A stretch of 64,000 nt of DNA from Ascoidea asiatica. Lineage: Eukaryota > Ascomycota > Saccharomycetes > Ascoideales > Ascoideaceae. Below the pieces are notes generated by a model that saw only the letters and a list, made by a program, of their open reading frames with translations, made no database searches and was not told where the DNA came from. The DNA is taken from NCBI GenBank assembly GCA_001600695.1, contig BCKQ01000006.1, positions 839,808 through 903,807 on the forward strand. Direction: 5' to 3'. This document shows, one piece after another, positions 12,931-24,382 of the stretch (the first letter of the stretch is position 1; each line of letters begins with the position of its first letter). The translations under genes were made by a program, and so were the position numbers.

Positions 12931-13539
12931 ATGGATCAATCTATAACAAATATTAACATATCCTCAATGACTTTTGATATTGAAGATCAATCCAATTTCC
13001 CAGGAATATTGTCTTCAATAAACAATATTGATAATAATTCTGCAATTGAATATTATCAAAATGCAAAAAAAATCAATCAATCAATTAAGAAAAATAACAT
13101 TAATAATAGCATTATTGATAATAGTGATCAGAGTGATAACTTGTTGTCTCAAAATCAAAATCAAAATCAATCATTTTCAAATTCAGATTCAGATTCAGAT
13201 TCTTCTTTAGATTCTTCTTTAGATTATCTAATTCCAATCAATTCTGATAGTTCAATCAATTCAAATAATTCAAATAATTCACATTCAAGAAAGAGAAAAA
13301 TATCTTTTGATTATATAAAAGATAAATTCAATTTATCTTGTTCAAAATCAACTTTTCATGGTAGACTTAATGGTAATAGATCAAGATTATTTTATGAATT
13401 AAATTCAAGAATTTTATCTTTATTTGAAGAAAATTTATTAATTAAAAGATTAATTAATTCAACTAAAAGAGGTTTCATAATTAATATCACAAATATTTTA
13501 TTAATGATTGATGAAATTATTGATGATAGATTTTTATTA

Positions 13540-13577
<38 letters not shown>

Positions 13578-14171
13578 TAATAATAATAATGATAAATTAT
13601 AAATATAAATATAATTTAATTAAAAATAAATCTTATTTAAATATTAATCATTATGTTTCAAGATCTTATATTTCTGAATTTATAAAAAGACATTCAAATG
13701 ATTTAATATCTTTAAAATTATCTGAAAATAATTTTAAATTTTTTACTCCAAATATAAATGTAAATAAAAATAATAATAATATAAATAATGATATAAATAC
13801 AATTATAATTACAAATAATAACTTAAATGATCTGATAACTCAATGTATCGATAATAAGTCTTCAATAAGTAATAATTCTCCAGTAAAAATCAATATTTCT
13901 AATATTTCTAATATTTCTAATATTTCTAAATCAAATAATGATGAAAATAAAATTTCAATTAGAAAAAAAAAATTTAATAGATAATTTAACAAATAATATA
14001 ATAAATTCTTCATATAATACTTTTAATAATGAAATTAATGAATCTTCAATATTTGATAAATTAAATGAAATAAGTAAATATTCAATTAAATCAATTTTAA
14101 ATTTAGCTAGAGATACAAATAAATTTATTGATTCAATTAAAGACAAAATTTCAAATGAATCAAATTCTTAA
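12931..14171 (+). pseudogene. CENP-B/Tc5-type HTH protein gene, frame broken twice
   Basis: Three consecutive segments in three frames read as one protein: 12931-13602, then about 13600-13984, then about 13973-14171. The first shift falls in or just after the (AAT)n tract near 13540-13600. The second is at the run of ten A at 13963-13972. Segment one contains SCSKSTFHGRLNGNRSRLF followed by a helical region. Segment two contains SRSYISEFIKRHSNDL. Together these match the two halves of the fungal CENP-B/Tc5 (pogo-like) helix-turn-helix, in which the second half usually reads like W-V-x-R-F-L-x-R-H. No DDE transposase domain follows, so it looks like a domesticated DNA-binding protein. The breaks sit at slippage-prone repeats, so sequencing or assembly error is as likely as true loss. 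Confidence 0.5.
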
Positions 14172-14278
14172 TTAAATTGATATTATATATATATTATCTA
14201 TATATTATACTTTTATATTATACTTTTGTATTATAGCAAAATAAAGTAAATAATCATATATTTGAGAAGAATATTATT

Positions 14279-14449
14279 TTAAATACCTCCAGCTTCTCTA
14301 TACCATCGAATACCTTTATCAAACCCAGCACAAACAATACCATCATTTGTATTACCACCAGGAGCAGATCTATAAGTTTTTTTAATAAATTTTACATCCA
14401 TAATTGCAATAGAATCATCAGAATCAGAATTATCATTACTATTTTTTGG

Positions 14450-14497
<48 letters not shown>

Positions 14498-14831
14498 GTT
14501 ACCATCATCATCATAATCAATTAAATCTGAAGGAGAAATAGAAATAGTTGCTTCTTTTGATCTTGTTTCAATATTCCAAATTTTTAATTTACCATCATAA
14601 CCTGCACTAATTAATAAATCACCATCATCATTAAAATCTAAAGCAAAAATCCAAGAATCATGAGCATTAACAGATATTTGTAAAGAAGCAGAATGAGAAG
14701 GCATTGTTAAAATTCCAATAATTTCACCATATTTTGTATCATATAAAGATATATTACCAAAATTTCCAGAATCAGAAGCAACAGCTAAAATTTTACCATT
14801 TGGAGAAAAAGTTAAAGCTCTAATTGAATTA

Positions 14832-14862
<31 letters not shown>

Positions 14863-15677
14863 AATTTGAAAAAGTATATAAAATTCTTGAACTTTCAATT
14901 TCAAATAAAATTATTTCACCATTTTGATAACCAATTGCAATTAAATTTAATAAATTAGATATAGATAAAGACATTGGAAATGAAATATTTTTTGGTTGAA
15001 TTAAATAATGATCAAATAAATCAATAGAATCAATTGAAGAATTATTAATATTATTTAAATTTTCAAAATTTAATTTAACATTAAATATTTTAGTTGTACC
15101 TTTTGGTTGATTAACAATAAATTTTATATTATCATTATTATTGTAATCATTATTAAACCAAATTGATTTCCAAAAAGATTGATTATTAATTTTAAATTTT
15201 GAAATTGAAATTGAAGAATTATAATTAATTTTTAAAGGTAATAAATCATTATTAAATAATTTATAAAAATAAATAAAACCATTAAAAGAAATTATTGAAA
15301 AAATATATAAATTTTTATTTATTGTTAATATTGATAAATTTAATAAACCAGAATCATCAATTTTAAAAATTTTTAAATTTTTTTTTAAATTTGGATTTTC
15401 ATTTTCATTAATTTTATTTGACCATAATTTTAAAAAACCATCACCAGATATTGAGATTGTATAATTATTTAAAACTTGTAAATTAAATATATCAGCATCA
15501 TGAGCATTAATTGCATTTGAAGTTGAAATATATTTTCTACTCTATATATATTTATATATATATATATAATAATAATAATAATAATAAGTTTGTTAGAAAT
15601 TTGAAATTATATCTTAATGAATTGAATTAAGAATAAAGATTGAATTTAGAATATGATAAAGTGAGTATACATACCAT
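14279..15677 (-). CDS. SKI8: Ski complex WD40 subunit Ski8
   Basis: Ski8 scaffolds the Ski2-Ski3-Ski8 helicase complex that feeds mRNA to the cytoplasmic exosome, and it also helps Spo11 in meiotic recombination. CDS is complement(join(14279..15541,15675..15677)). Exon 1 is only the ATG, followed by a GTATGT donor at 15674-15669 and a TATAG acceptor just before 15541. A TTCTAACAAAC branch sequence lies near 15590. The 421-residue product begins M-SRKYISTSNAINAHDADI, close to the known Ski8 N-terminus. It ends with FDKGIRWYREAGG, the Ski8 C-terminal signature. WD repeats include SISGDGFLKLWS and SAGYDGKLKIWN. A poly-Asn insert lies in the last blades. An upstream reading from 14974 alone would lose the first half. 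Confidence 0.93.
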
Positions 15678-16636
15678 TTTTAATATAAATATAAGCTAAT
15701 GATAATATTGAATCTTTAAATAATTTAGATTAATGGATATATTTATGAATATATTAGAATATGAATATGAAATTATACTTTAAAAATTTGTTTAAATAGG
15801 TAAAGGTAAAGGTAAAGGTATATTAAAAATTCCGGTTAAATTTCAAAAAGGGAAATATTTGAAAAATACGTAAAACGGGTAAAGTTAAAACACTACAGAT
15901 TATAATTGATATAAATGAATTCAAATTAACTAGAATAAGATTATAATTACAAATTCGACTAGAATTTAAGAATAAATATAATCAAGAAGAGTTTATTAAA
16001 AAGTAAATAAAGCTATAGAATGGTAATTAAAAGAAGAGAAATGTGTTAGTATATGAAATGAATGAAATAGTAATATATGGAGTTGTTAATAATCAGTTTG
16101 ATTATCATTTTGATTATCAGTTTCAGTGGTGTTTTGTTTGTTGTTTGTATTTATGAATGGTGTGTCACTGTTATTGTTATCCACTGATATCGACAGTGAG
16201 ATTACGAGCTGTTTCTGAAGTACTGCAACAACACAAAATCCTTAATCACAAACACAAAAATCAAGTTCGCCACTCAAAAATGAAGTCTGTCCTAAGTGGA
16301 CACTGTCCTAGATTACGCGCACTAGATACTGCACAACAGTGACCTATAATCATTGGATCCCTTCAAGTGGTAATCAGGCTATCACATGACCTTTCCGCCA
16401 CGTGGTGTGTGTTGTCCTTTTTGGTTTCTGCTGTTTCTCTGGTTGCTTTGTTGCTGTTGTTGTTTTTCTCTCTGCTGCTGTTTCTTCCCTTTTTTCTCAG
16501 TTTCCTGTCTCATTCTTTAAAAGAAGGATCAGGATCAGGAATAGGAATAGGAATAGGAACAAAACAAATATATATCAGGATATTCTTCTTCTTTTATCTT
16601 ACGTTAGGACCATCACCAATTACTTCAATATTTCAA
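15678..16636. other. Divergent intergenic region, SKI8 and Myb/SANT-like gene
   Basis: About 950 bp separate the two divergent starts. About 16140-16540 is relatively G+C-rich and contains a CACGTG E-box at 16399-16404. A triple AGGTAA-type repeat (gtaaaggtaaaggtaaaggt) lies near 15800. Open frames at 16157-16342 and upstream of 16637 are low-complexity and unsupported. Confidence 0.4.
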
Positions 16637-18406
16637 ATGGATTCAATAAGAGTAAATAAAATTGTAGATAATGAAAAATTATGGATGAAAGAAAGAAGAG
16701 ATTATTTCTCAATTCTTATAAAACAAAATTTATTACCACCAGGAGATTCAATAATTAAAAAATCTTTAACATCTCAAGTTTATGAAAAAATTTCAATAGA
16801 ATTAAATTTAAAATTTAATTGTAAAGATTTTGATAAACAAAAAGTTCAAAATTTTTATAGTGATACAAAAAAAAATTTTAAATTATTTTTTAAAGCAAAA
16901 TCTATTAATATTTGTCAAATTATTAATGGTGATAATTTTGGTTTAACAAAATGGATTTGGTTACCAAATTCAATTTGGGATGATTTAGCTTCTGAAAATC
17001 CAAGAATTAGAGCTTTAAGAAATAAAGATATTTGGTATTTAGAAAATTTACAACCTGTTTTTGAACAATTAAATTTTGTAACTTCAAATAATTTAGATTC
17101 AAATAATTTAGAAAATACTTTTTCAAATGATACTTTAAAATTATTATCAAATTCAAATTCAAATATATCCATTCAATCTCAATTACAATCTCAATTAGAT
17201 TCTCAATTATCAAATCATTTATCAAATTTAGATTCTCAATTATCAAATCAATTATCAAATCAATTCAATTCTCAATTTAATTCAATTAATAATGATAATG
17301 ATAAAGAAACTAATAATGATAATGATAATGACAAAAATTTGGAAAATGTTAATAATTTAAATACTGAGAATACTGAGAATACTGAGAATAATTCAAATAA
17401 TGAAAATAATAAAGATTTAGATATTTTAAATCAAACTTTAAAAAGATCAATTGAAAATGTTGATCCATTATTATCAAATCAATCTATAAATAATTTAAAT
17501 AATATTAATAACTTAAATAATTTAAATAAAAAATTTAAATTAAATATATATTCTCAAGCAACTAATCCAATAAATAATAATACCATAAATTCTTTAAATT
17601 CTTTAAATTCTTTAAATTCTTTAAATCCTTCAAATTCTTCAAATTCTTCAAAAAAAAATTTTCAATTATTATCAAAAAAAATTGATTTAGGTAATAATAA
17701 TAAAATTTCACCATCATCAATTTTAACATATAATAATAAAATTATAGAAATTGAAAAATTATTTAATTGGTATCAATTAAAACAAAAAGATTTAAAAATT
17801 CAAAAAATTGTACAATTTTTAAATATTTTACAATTAAAAAATTTAATTACTCAAAAAATTTTATCATTTTTTTTAATTGAAATTAATGAACAATTTTTAT
17901 ATAATCAATTTAAAAATAAATTAAATTTATCTGAAAAAAATTTTTCATATTTAGTTAAAGAAATTTATAATCAATATCAATTTAATCAAATTAATCAATA
18001 TTCAAATAATAATGGTAATGGTATTAATATTACAAATAATGAAATTAATCAAAAGAAAAATAAAAATAAAAGTAATAAAGATAAAGATAAAGATAAAGAT
18101 GAAGAGAATTGTAAAAATAATGATGAAATTAAAGATAAAAAATCATATAAAAAAGTATTAGATAAATCAGATAAATCAAAAGAATTGGAAATATCAAAAG
18201 AGAAATCGGATAAATTATCTGAAAAGGAATCCGAAAAAGAATCCGAGAATTTATCCGGGAAAGTGTCTGGCAATTTATCCGACAATTTATCCGAGAAAGA
18301 AAAAGAAAAAGAAAAAGAAAAAGAAAACGAAAAAGAAAACGAAAAAGAAAAAGTTTCTAAAGATTCAATAGAATCAAAAGATAAAAATGAAGATTCATCT
18401 AAATAG
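16637..18406 (+). CDS. Myb/SANT-like DNA-binding domain protein
   Basis: The frame is open from 16367, but I choose the ATG at 16637. Sequence before it translates to a Leu/Phe and Gly-Ile repeat typical of the G+C-rich promoter islands, and the domain begins directly after this Met. The predicted protein has 589 residues. Residues about 8-135 fit the Myb/SANT-like domain pattern (PF12776-type): a start at LWMKERRDYFSIL, a middle with KQKVQNFYSDTKKNFKLFFK, then FGLTKWIWL, the WDDLASENPRIRALRNK block and LENLQPVF. A Ser/Asn/Gln-rich linker follows, then a helical region (about residues 370-460) and a Lys/Glu-repeat tail with KEKEKEKEKEN. It is probably a nuclear DNA-binding protein (inference). 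I do not know a named ortholog. Confidence 0.6.
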   Translation: MDSIRVNKIVDNEKLWMKERRDYFSILIKQNLLPPGDSIIKKSLTSQVYEKISIELNLKFNCKDFDKQKVQNFYSDTKKNFKLFFKAKSINICQIINGDNFGLTKWIWLPNSIWDDLASENPRIRALRNKDIWYLENLQPVFEQLNFVTSNNLDSNNLENTFSNDTLKLLSNSNSNISIQSQLQSQLDSQLSNHLSNLDSQLSNQLSNQFNSQFNSINNDNDKETNNDNDNDKNLENVNNLNTENTENTENNSNNENNKDLDILNQTLKRSIENVDPLLSNQSINNLNNINNLNNLNKKFKLNIYSQATNPINNNTINSLNSLNSLNSLNPSNSSNSSKKNFQLLSKKIDLGNNNKISPSSILTYNNKIIEIEKLFNWYQLKQKDLKIQKIVQFLNILQLKNLITQKILSFFLIEINEQFLYNQFKNKLNLSEKNFSYLVKEIYNQYQFNQINQYSNNNGNGINITNNEINQKKNKNKSNKDKDKDKDEENCKNNDEIKDKKSYKKVLDKSDKSKELEISKEKSDKLSEKESEKESENLSGKVSGNLSDNLSEKEKEKEKEKENEKENEKEKVSKDSIESKDKNEDSSK

Positions 18407-18520
18407 TTTTATCTTTATTTTATTAAATTATATTAAATTAAATTATATCTATCTAAATATATATATATATATATATATATAATTATTATGTATATAAATA
18501 TATGTAGGATTGTAAGAATA

Positions 18521-19579
18521 TTAACCAAATAACATTGCAGCAGCAAATTCTGGATTACCATTACAAGCATCTAAAGCATTAATAACTTGTTGACGATTAA
18601 AACCTAGATCTATTAAATTTTTTATAATTTCTTCATATTTTGAATCATTTTTATAATCATTAGAATTATTATTATTGGTGGATTTGGATTTGGATTTGGA
18701 TTTGGGTGTGGGTGTTGTTGTTGTTGTTGTTGAAAGATCATTTGAAGTAAAAATATTTTGACCAAAAGAGAGATTATTTTTTTGAGAGAATAAATTTAAT
18801 TTTGGAATTTCAGAATCATTTAAAAATGGAGTTTTTTCATTACCTAAAATTAAAATATTTTTTTTTAAATTTATTATACCTTGATGTCTTTTTAACATAT
18901 CTAAACCAAGAATTAAATCAATATTTGAATCAATAATTATAAAACTACAATTAAAATAAGAATTATTAATTTTTATTGGAGTTGAATGAATTTTACCTTT
19001 AATTTCAATTGAACCTAAACCTATAGCTTTACCTTTAAATCTTTTATCAATTAAATTTAAAAGATTTAAAGAATTAGCTAAATTTAAAGACATTATAGTT
19101 ACTTGAGCACCAGAATCTATAAAAGTTTTAATTAATTTATTATTAATTTTTAAATTTATATATAACATTGAAACATTAATAAAAGATTCTGGATTAAATT
19201 CATAAGCATTTTTAAAATTTTCATTAATTTGTTCATTTCTTATTAAATCTAAAATTTTTTGTTGATTTTCTGGATTATCAATATTATTATTAATATTATT
19301 GGCGGTATTAGTATCGGCGGTAATATTAGTATTAGTATTGATGGTAGTAGAAGATGAGAAAACTTTAATTAGGATTAAATCATTATTTTTAATATTTAAA
19401 TCATTTAAAGATAAATTATCACCAATTAAAGATTTTGAATTTAATATTAAAATTTGATTTTTTATTAATATTGAAGTTTCAGATTCTATATAAGCTTTAA
19501 AATCTAATAAATTTAAATCACTTGGTATATCAATATTTAAAAAAGAATCTGAAGATTGTATATTTAATGTTAATTTCAT
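18521..19579 (-). CDS. DDI1: Ubiquitin-shuttle aspartyl protease Ddi1
   Basis: Ddi1 links ubiquitinated substrates to the proteasome and carries a retroviral-type aspartyl protease fold. The 352-residue product shows all three domains in order. A ubiquitin-like domain spans residues 1-75. The RVP-type protease spans about residues 135-245, with active-site motif IDSGAQVTIMS (Asp155) and a DLILGLDMLKRHQG flap/second motif. A C-terminal UBA domain spans about residues 312-352, with LIDLGFNRQQVINAL and GNPEFAAAMLF. The S. cerevisiae protein is longer (about 428 residues). It is divergent from RTR1 across a 670-bp promoter region and convergent with the Myb/SANT-like gene. Confidence 0.95.
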   Translation of the reverse strand: MKLTLNIQSSDSFLNIDIPSDLNLLDFKAYIESETSILIKNQILILNSKSLIGDNLSLNDLNIKNNDLILIKVFSSSTTINTNTNITADTNTANNINNNIDNPENQQKILDLIRNEQINENFKNAYEFNPESFINVSMLYINLKINNKLIKTFIDSGAQVTIMSLNLANSLNLLNLIDKRFKGKAIGLGSIEIKGKIHSTPIKINNSYFNCSFIIIDSNIDLILGLDMLKRHQGIINLKKNILILGNEKTPFLNDSEIPKLNLFSQKNNLSFGQNIFTSNDLSTTTTTTPTPKSKSKSKSTNNNNSNDYKNDSKYEEIIKNLIDLGFNRQQVINALDACNGNPEFAAAMLFG

Positions 19580-19645
19580 TATGTTATGGATATTATATTA
19601 TATTATATTATTGAATTATTGAATTATTGAAATGGAATCAGTGTT

Positions 19646-19684
<39 letters not shown>

Positions 19685-20248
19685 TTATATATATATTTGT
19701 ATATGGTGATAGTGATTATGTGATTATTAATGGAAAGGAGTATAAAGTGGTGGTGGTGGCGAAGAATCGAGTAGAAGGATAATGTAAAGCAATAAAGCAA
19801 TGGGATAATTAGATAGCAAGACAGTAGTAATGACTGCTGACTAATAAAGTACGAGAGAGAGAGAAGAGAGAGAAGAGAGAGAAGAGAGAAGAGAGTGTGA
19901 GTGTGTCTGTGAGTGTGTCTGTGAGTGTGTCTGTGAGTGTGTCTGTGAGAGTGTTGCTTCTTCTTCTGCTGCCTCTGCTTCTTTTTCTGCTTCGTTTGCT
20001 TCACACACGTGCTGGAGAGGAAGAGACCCAGCGAAGTGGCGACCTCACGTGCAGTAGTATATATACAGTATCTCAAATATATACAGTATATAATATAATA
20101 TATACAGTATATAATATATATCACTAGAATATAATATAATATAATATAATATAATATAATATAATATATATCACTAGAATACAAATATAAAGAAACACAA
20201 CACATTTCAATTCATCAATTCATCAAGAGATAAGAAAATTGTATTAAA
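19580..20248. promoter_or_regulatory. DDI1-RTR1 bidirectional promoter region
   Basis: The region holds two CACGTG E-boxes at 20006-20011 and 20046-20051, 40 bp apart, inside a locally G+C-rich patch. It also has a GA-rich tract (about 19851-19896), a 12-bp tandem repeat (19897-19944) and A/T pentamer repeats (about 20090-20170). Two long open frames here translate repeats only. The E-boxes fit Cbf1-type control (inference). Confidence 0.5.
19897..19944. repeat. 12-bp tandem repeat (GTGAGTGTGTCT)4
   Basis: Four consecutive exact copies of the 12-mer GTGAGTGTGTCT follow a GA-rich microsatellite (about 19851-19896) in the DDI1-RTR1 intergenic region. Confidence 0.9.
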
Positions 20249-21031
20249 ATGGAAGATAAAATCAATTATTTATTAATGCATGTACCAAATAATACAACTT
20301 TAACTGTTGAATCTTTTGAAATAATTTTAAATAATTTTAAAAAAATTGGTTATTTATCAAAAAATCAATCAAATTTATTAATTTTATTAATTATAGAATA
20401 TTTAGCAGAAAATAAAATTCAATTAAATTTATTAAAATATTTATCTAGATTCTTAAATATTTCAATTTATAATGATATAATTAATGAAAGAAATTTAAAT
20501 AAAATTTGTGGTTATCCAATATGTTTAAATTCTCCAAAAAGGTTAAATAAAATTAAATTTTCAAATTTATTTTCAATTTCAACTCCTTTTACTTATTTAA
20601 ATAATTATTGTTCAAAATTTCATTATCAATCTTCTGAATTTTATAAAATTCAATTATCTAAAATTCAAATATTTAATAGAATTAATATAACTTATTTTAA
20701 ATTTAATAATATGTTTTATGAAAAAAATATTATTCTATTACAAGATTTATATAACTTTAATAATAACTATTCAAACTTATCTCTTATTGAAATCATGAAT
20801 AAATTATCTTTAAATGAGTCCAATGATGATCATAATGATAACCTTAATGACAATAACAATGTAATTGATTTTAATAAAGGTAAAATACTATTTGAATCTG
20901 ATTTATTATCTGATATTATAGAAAAATATCCACTTCAAAATACTGACATTGATAATGACATTGATAATGACATACACATTAACATAGATAATGATAATAA
21001 CATTGAAGGTTATAAACCAAAATCAAATTAA
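20249..21031 (+). CDS. RTR1: RNA polymerase II CTD phosphatase, Rtr1/RPAP2 family
   Basis: Rtr1 acts on phospho-Ser5/Tyr1 of the RNA polymerase II C-terminal domain and helps polymerase import. The 260-residue product has the family zinc site as C-x4-C (Cys87, Cys92 in CGYPICL) and C-x3-H (Cys121, His125 in YCSKFHYQSSEFY). This matches the C,C,C,H ligand set known for Rtr1. It is followed by the conserved FYKIQLSKIQIFNR. The N-terminal helical region is typical and the C-terminus is an Asn/Asp repeat tail. The start is the only suitable ATG. Leu/Ile/Asn/Lys content is inflated by the base composition. Confidence 0.85.
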   Translation: MEDKINYLLMHVPNNTTLTVESFEIILNNFKKIGYLSKNQSNLLILLIIEYLAENKIQLNLLKYLSRFLNISIYNDIINERNLNKICGYPICLNSPKRLNKIKFSNLFSISTPFTYLNNYCSKFHYQSSEFYKIQLSKIQIFNRINITYFKFNNMFYEKNIILLQDLYNFNNNYSNLSLIEIMNKLSLNESNDDHNDNLNDNNNVIDFNKGKILFESDLLSDIIEKYPLQNTDIDNDIDNDIHINIDNDNNIEGYKPKSN

Positions 21032-21058
21032 TATATAAATTAATATATATATATATAA

Positions 21059-21918
21059 TCACTTCTTTTTTAATTCTTTATATTTCCTTTTAAATCCAAA
21101 TTTATTTAATCCATCCTCAATTGAAGGTTCAAAATTATTATTAATATTAATATTATTATCTTTAATAAATTTTATTAATAAATTAAATCTTTTAATTTTT
21201 TTAAAATAATATTTATTACATTTATTTTGTAAAAAAATTTTAAAATTTTTATTAATATTATTATTAAAATTTAATTTTAATTCTTTAATTTTTTTACTAA
21301 ATATTTTAAATGGTATATTATAATTTAAATTTAAATAATTATTCCATGATTTAATTAATTTATTATGATATTCTTTAAAATCTTTATTAAATAAATAATT
21401 TTCATTTTTATATAATTCAAATTCCCAATTTGCTTCATCTATATAATAATCTTTAAATTTATATAAATTTAAATCATTTAAATAATTTTTACGATTTATT
21501 AATATTTGATTTTTAATTCTATATGATTTAATTAAATTTGAAATTTTTTTTGATTGTAACCATGGTGTTCTTAAAAAATAAAATTTAAATTCATTTAAAT
21601 TTTTAATTTTAAAATAATTTTTTTTAATTTTATATGGTCCTTTAATTAAATTTTTTTTAATTTTTTTAATAAAATTTATTGAATTTATAAAATTCATTTC
21701 ATTTATTAAATTTTTAAATTCTGGTAATTGAAAAATTAAATTTCTTGGTTTTGGAATTTCAATTTTTTTATTTATATTTTCAAAATTTTTATTTTTTAAA
21801 TTTATATATTTTATTATATTTAATAAAATTCTATCATTATTTGATTGAATTTTTCTTAATTTTATTGATTTTATTATATTTGCTTCTGGTTTTAATTTAA
21901 TTAATTCTTTTTTTATTA

Positions 21919-21955
<37 letters not shown>

Positions 21956-22306
21956 TGATTTGAAATTTAATATGAAAAATTTTTTATAAAATGAATAAAT
22001 ATTTTGAAATTTTAAATTATTATTTAAATTAATAATATCTTTATTACTATTACTATTTAAAGAAATTATAAAATCTCTTAATATAATCTCTAAATTATAT
22101 GCATTAATTAAATTTAATCTAATTTTCTTTGAAGATGGATTACTTTTTAAATTTTTAAAAATTAAACATATTGATTTATTTAATTTAATATCATTTATAT
22201 TTTTTGAATAATTTAAATCAATATATTTTGAATGTTTATATAATAATTTATATATATTTAATACTGAAGATTTATGAGATTTTAAATATTTAAATTGAAT
22301 TGGCAT
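21059..22306 (-). CDS. RRG1: Rrg1-like mitochondrial genome maintenance protein
   Basis: Rrg1 is required for mitochondrial genome integrity in S. cerevisiae and has a LYR-like N-terminus. The 415-residue product starts MPIQFKYLKSHKSSVLNIYK, which recalls the Rrg1 start with SHKSYVLSLYR. A later block YFLRTPWLQSKKISNLI parallels the Rrg1 segment with FVRSP...QSKK. A WEFELYKNENYL region and a C-terminal ...LNKFGFKRKYK also fit. This coding sequence is extreme in composition (2 of 60 bases are G or C in 21241-21300), which makes the protein very rich in Lys, Asn and Ile. The similarity is from memory and modest, and an unrelated LYR-like protein remains possible. Confidence 0.55.
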
Positions 22307-23497
22307 TTTTAAATTTCAATTCATTTTCATTTTCATTTTCATTTTCATTTCAATCTTCTTTATATTACTTACTTACATATAATAGTTTATACCTTTTTTC
22401 AATTGGTAAAAATATTTTCATATAAAAACTTTAATTATTATCTTCAATATTACGTAATATTTTATTGTTTTTGAATACCGACCAGATTTATTTCTTTTGG
22501 GAGGAATTCCGAGGTTAATTTGCATATGACCCGCATATTCTATGTTTAAAACTACATAGAATTTTTGGGTTTCGGGACTCATTAAAATAAAACCCTAGGA
22601 CATTATAATTACTTTTTCCGGGCAATCATTCGGGACAAGATTACTGTCTGCATAAAACTTTATATTGTAGACAATCTTATCTGGCCAATAAAACGGGGGT
22701 TTAGAAATTGGGTTTACTGCAGCACCTCGCACAGACTTCTTTTGTACACTTGGAGTGTACGGAGATTGCTTTTGATTGGTGTTTCTTTACATTTGAAAAA
22801 GGCCTGGCTATGAGCAACTCCAGAGATCAGCCGACAGCGATTGGCTCTGCTCTTTATCGACCATAAAACCCTGAGTGGAAGCTTGGAAGAGTCTCAGATA
22901 AAGGAGAAAACCGCAGTAATTGCGCGCAGTAAATACCTTTCATACTTTATTTCCATACTATTTCTGCGCTATCGTTTAGAACTGTTCGCTTTACTCTTTT
23001 AACGAACACTCAATAGCGCGCCATACTTCAAAAAAGGCCCTTATCGTTGTGCAGGTGAAGTTCACTTTCATGTTAATCACAAAGTATTGCGCGCGCTCTG
23101 TTAAACTCCTGCGCTGCAAAAGTTAAGCTTTTCTTGTCGTCTACGCGCGGTGGTGGTTTGGTGTTGGTCCGGTCGGTGGCAGTTTTCACCTTTCTGCGGG
23201 CGCTTTTCCTGGTAATTTTGCTGGGAGTCGTTTTCTCTGCTGCATTTGCGAACGATCGTTTCAAACTCTGAAGAATCAACGAATATCGAAGGTGATTCTG
23301 AAAATAATAATATTAGAATAGTTTTAGAATAGCTTTCTTCTATCTAAAATTTAGTGCTTTAATTGCTTATTTCTTTATTTTTTATTTCCTTATTGCTTTA
23401 TTTATTAGTTTATTACTTTATTTGTTTTCATTTATTTAGATATTCATGATTGATTTATTAATGATCTAGTCAAATAATAATAATAATAGTAATAGTA

Positions 23498-23535
<38 letters not shown>

Positions 23536-23951
23536 ATATATATCTTAATATATATCATAATACCCTATTCATACACTTATTATCCATCAAAGCTTTCTTT
23601 TTAAATATATTTGCTTTTATAACTTGGTTTTAGTTCCTTTTCCTTTAATTTACCGAAATATTTAAATACGTAAATACCTAAATAATTAAAATTATAATCA
23701 TAATTTCTAATTTCTAATTTCTAATTTCTAATTTTATAATTCCAATTTTTTGCTATCTCATTTTCTTTAAGATTTTAATCCAGTAAAAAAGTAATCAAAT
23801 AATTATTAATATTCCAATCTATAAATTTAGTTAATTTACAACATTTATATATATATATTTAAATAAAATTTTTATGATATATGGTATATATATATAGAAT
23901 TTTATATTGCTTTAACCCTAAAGATTAAAAAAAAGAAAAAAAAAAAAAAGT
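22307..23951. other. Long intergenic region with G+C-rich, GCGC-dense block
   Basis: This 1.6-kb region lies between divergent RRG1-like and GAT1-like genes. About 22480-23280 is strikingly richer in G+C than its flanks, with GCGC sites at 22922, 22966, 23016, 23089, 23111, 23145 and 23200. The remainder (23290-23950) is A+T-rich, with an (AAT)n tract near 23495-23530 and repeated TTTCTAA units near 23705-23730. A minus-strand open frame at 23073-23279 uses codons unlike neighbouring genes and matches nothing I know. It probably holds a long GAT1 regulatory region. A non-coding RNA or chromosomal element cannot be excluded. Confidence 0.4.
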
Positions 23952-24306
23952 ATGATGAATATGAATATGAATATGAATATGAATAGAAATATAAATAGGA
24001 ATATGAATGAAATATCTGATATAATACCTCCTCAATCAAATTCAAATTCAAATTCAAATTCAAAATCTCAATTTCAATCTAAATCTCAATCAAAACCTCA
24101 ATCAAATATAAAATCATCTAAAAATTTAAATAATTCAAATAATCTATTATTCTCAAATGATTTTAATCAAAATAATTTATCAACTTCTCCTGATTCTTTA
24201 TGGAGAATGTATGCTAAAGCTAAAGCTTCTTTACCTTATAGAGCAAGAATGGAAAATTTAACTTGGAGAATGATGGCAATATCTTTAAGAAGAAAAAATA
24301 TTAATC

Positions 24307-24382
<76 letters not shown>

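Noticed and set aside
16367-16636. N-terminal extension of the Myb/SANT-like gene
   Set aside because: It translates to Leu/Phe-rich and Gly-Ile repeat sequence. The domain begins just after the Met at 16637.
23073-23279. Minus-strand 68-codon frame in the G+C block
   Set aside because: It has no ATG/motif support and codon use unlike neighbours. It lies in a regulatory-looking island.
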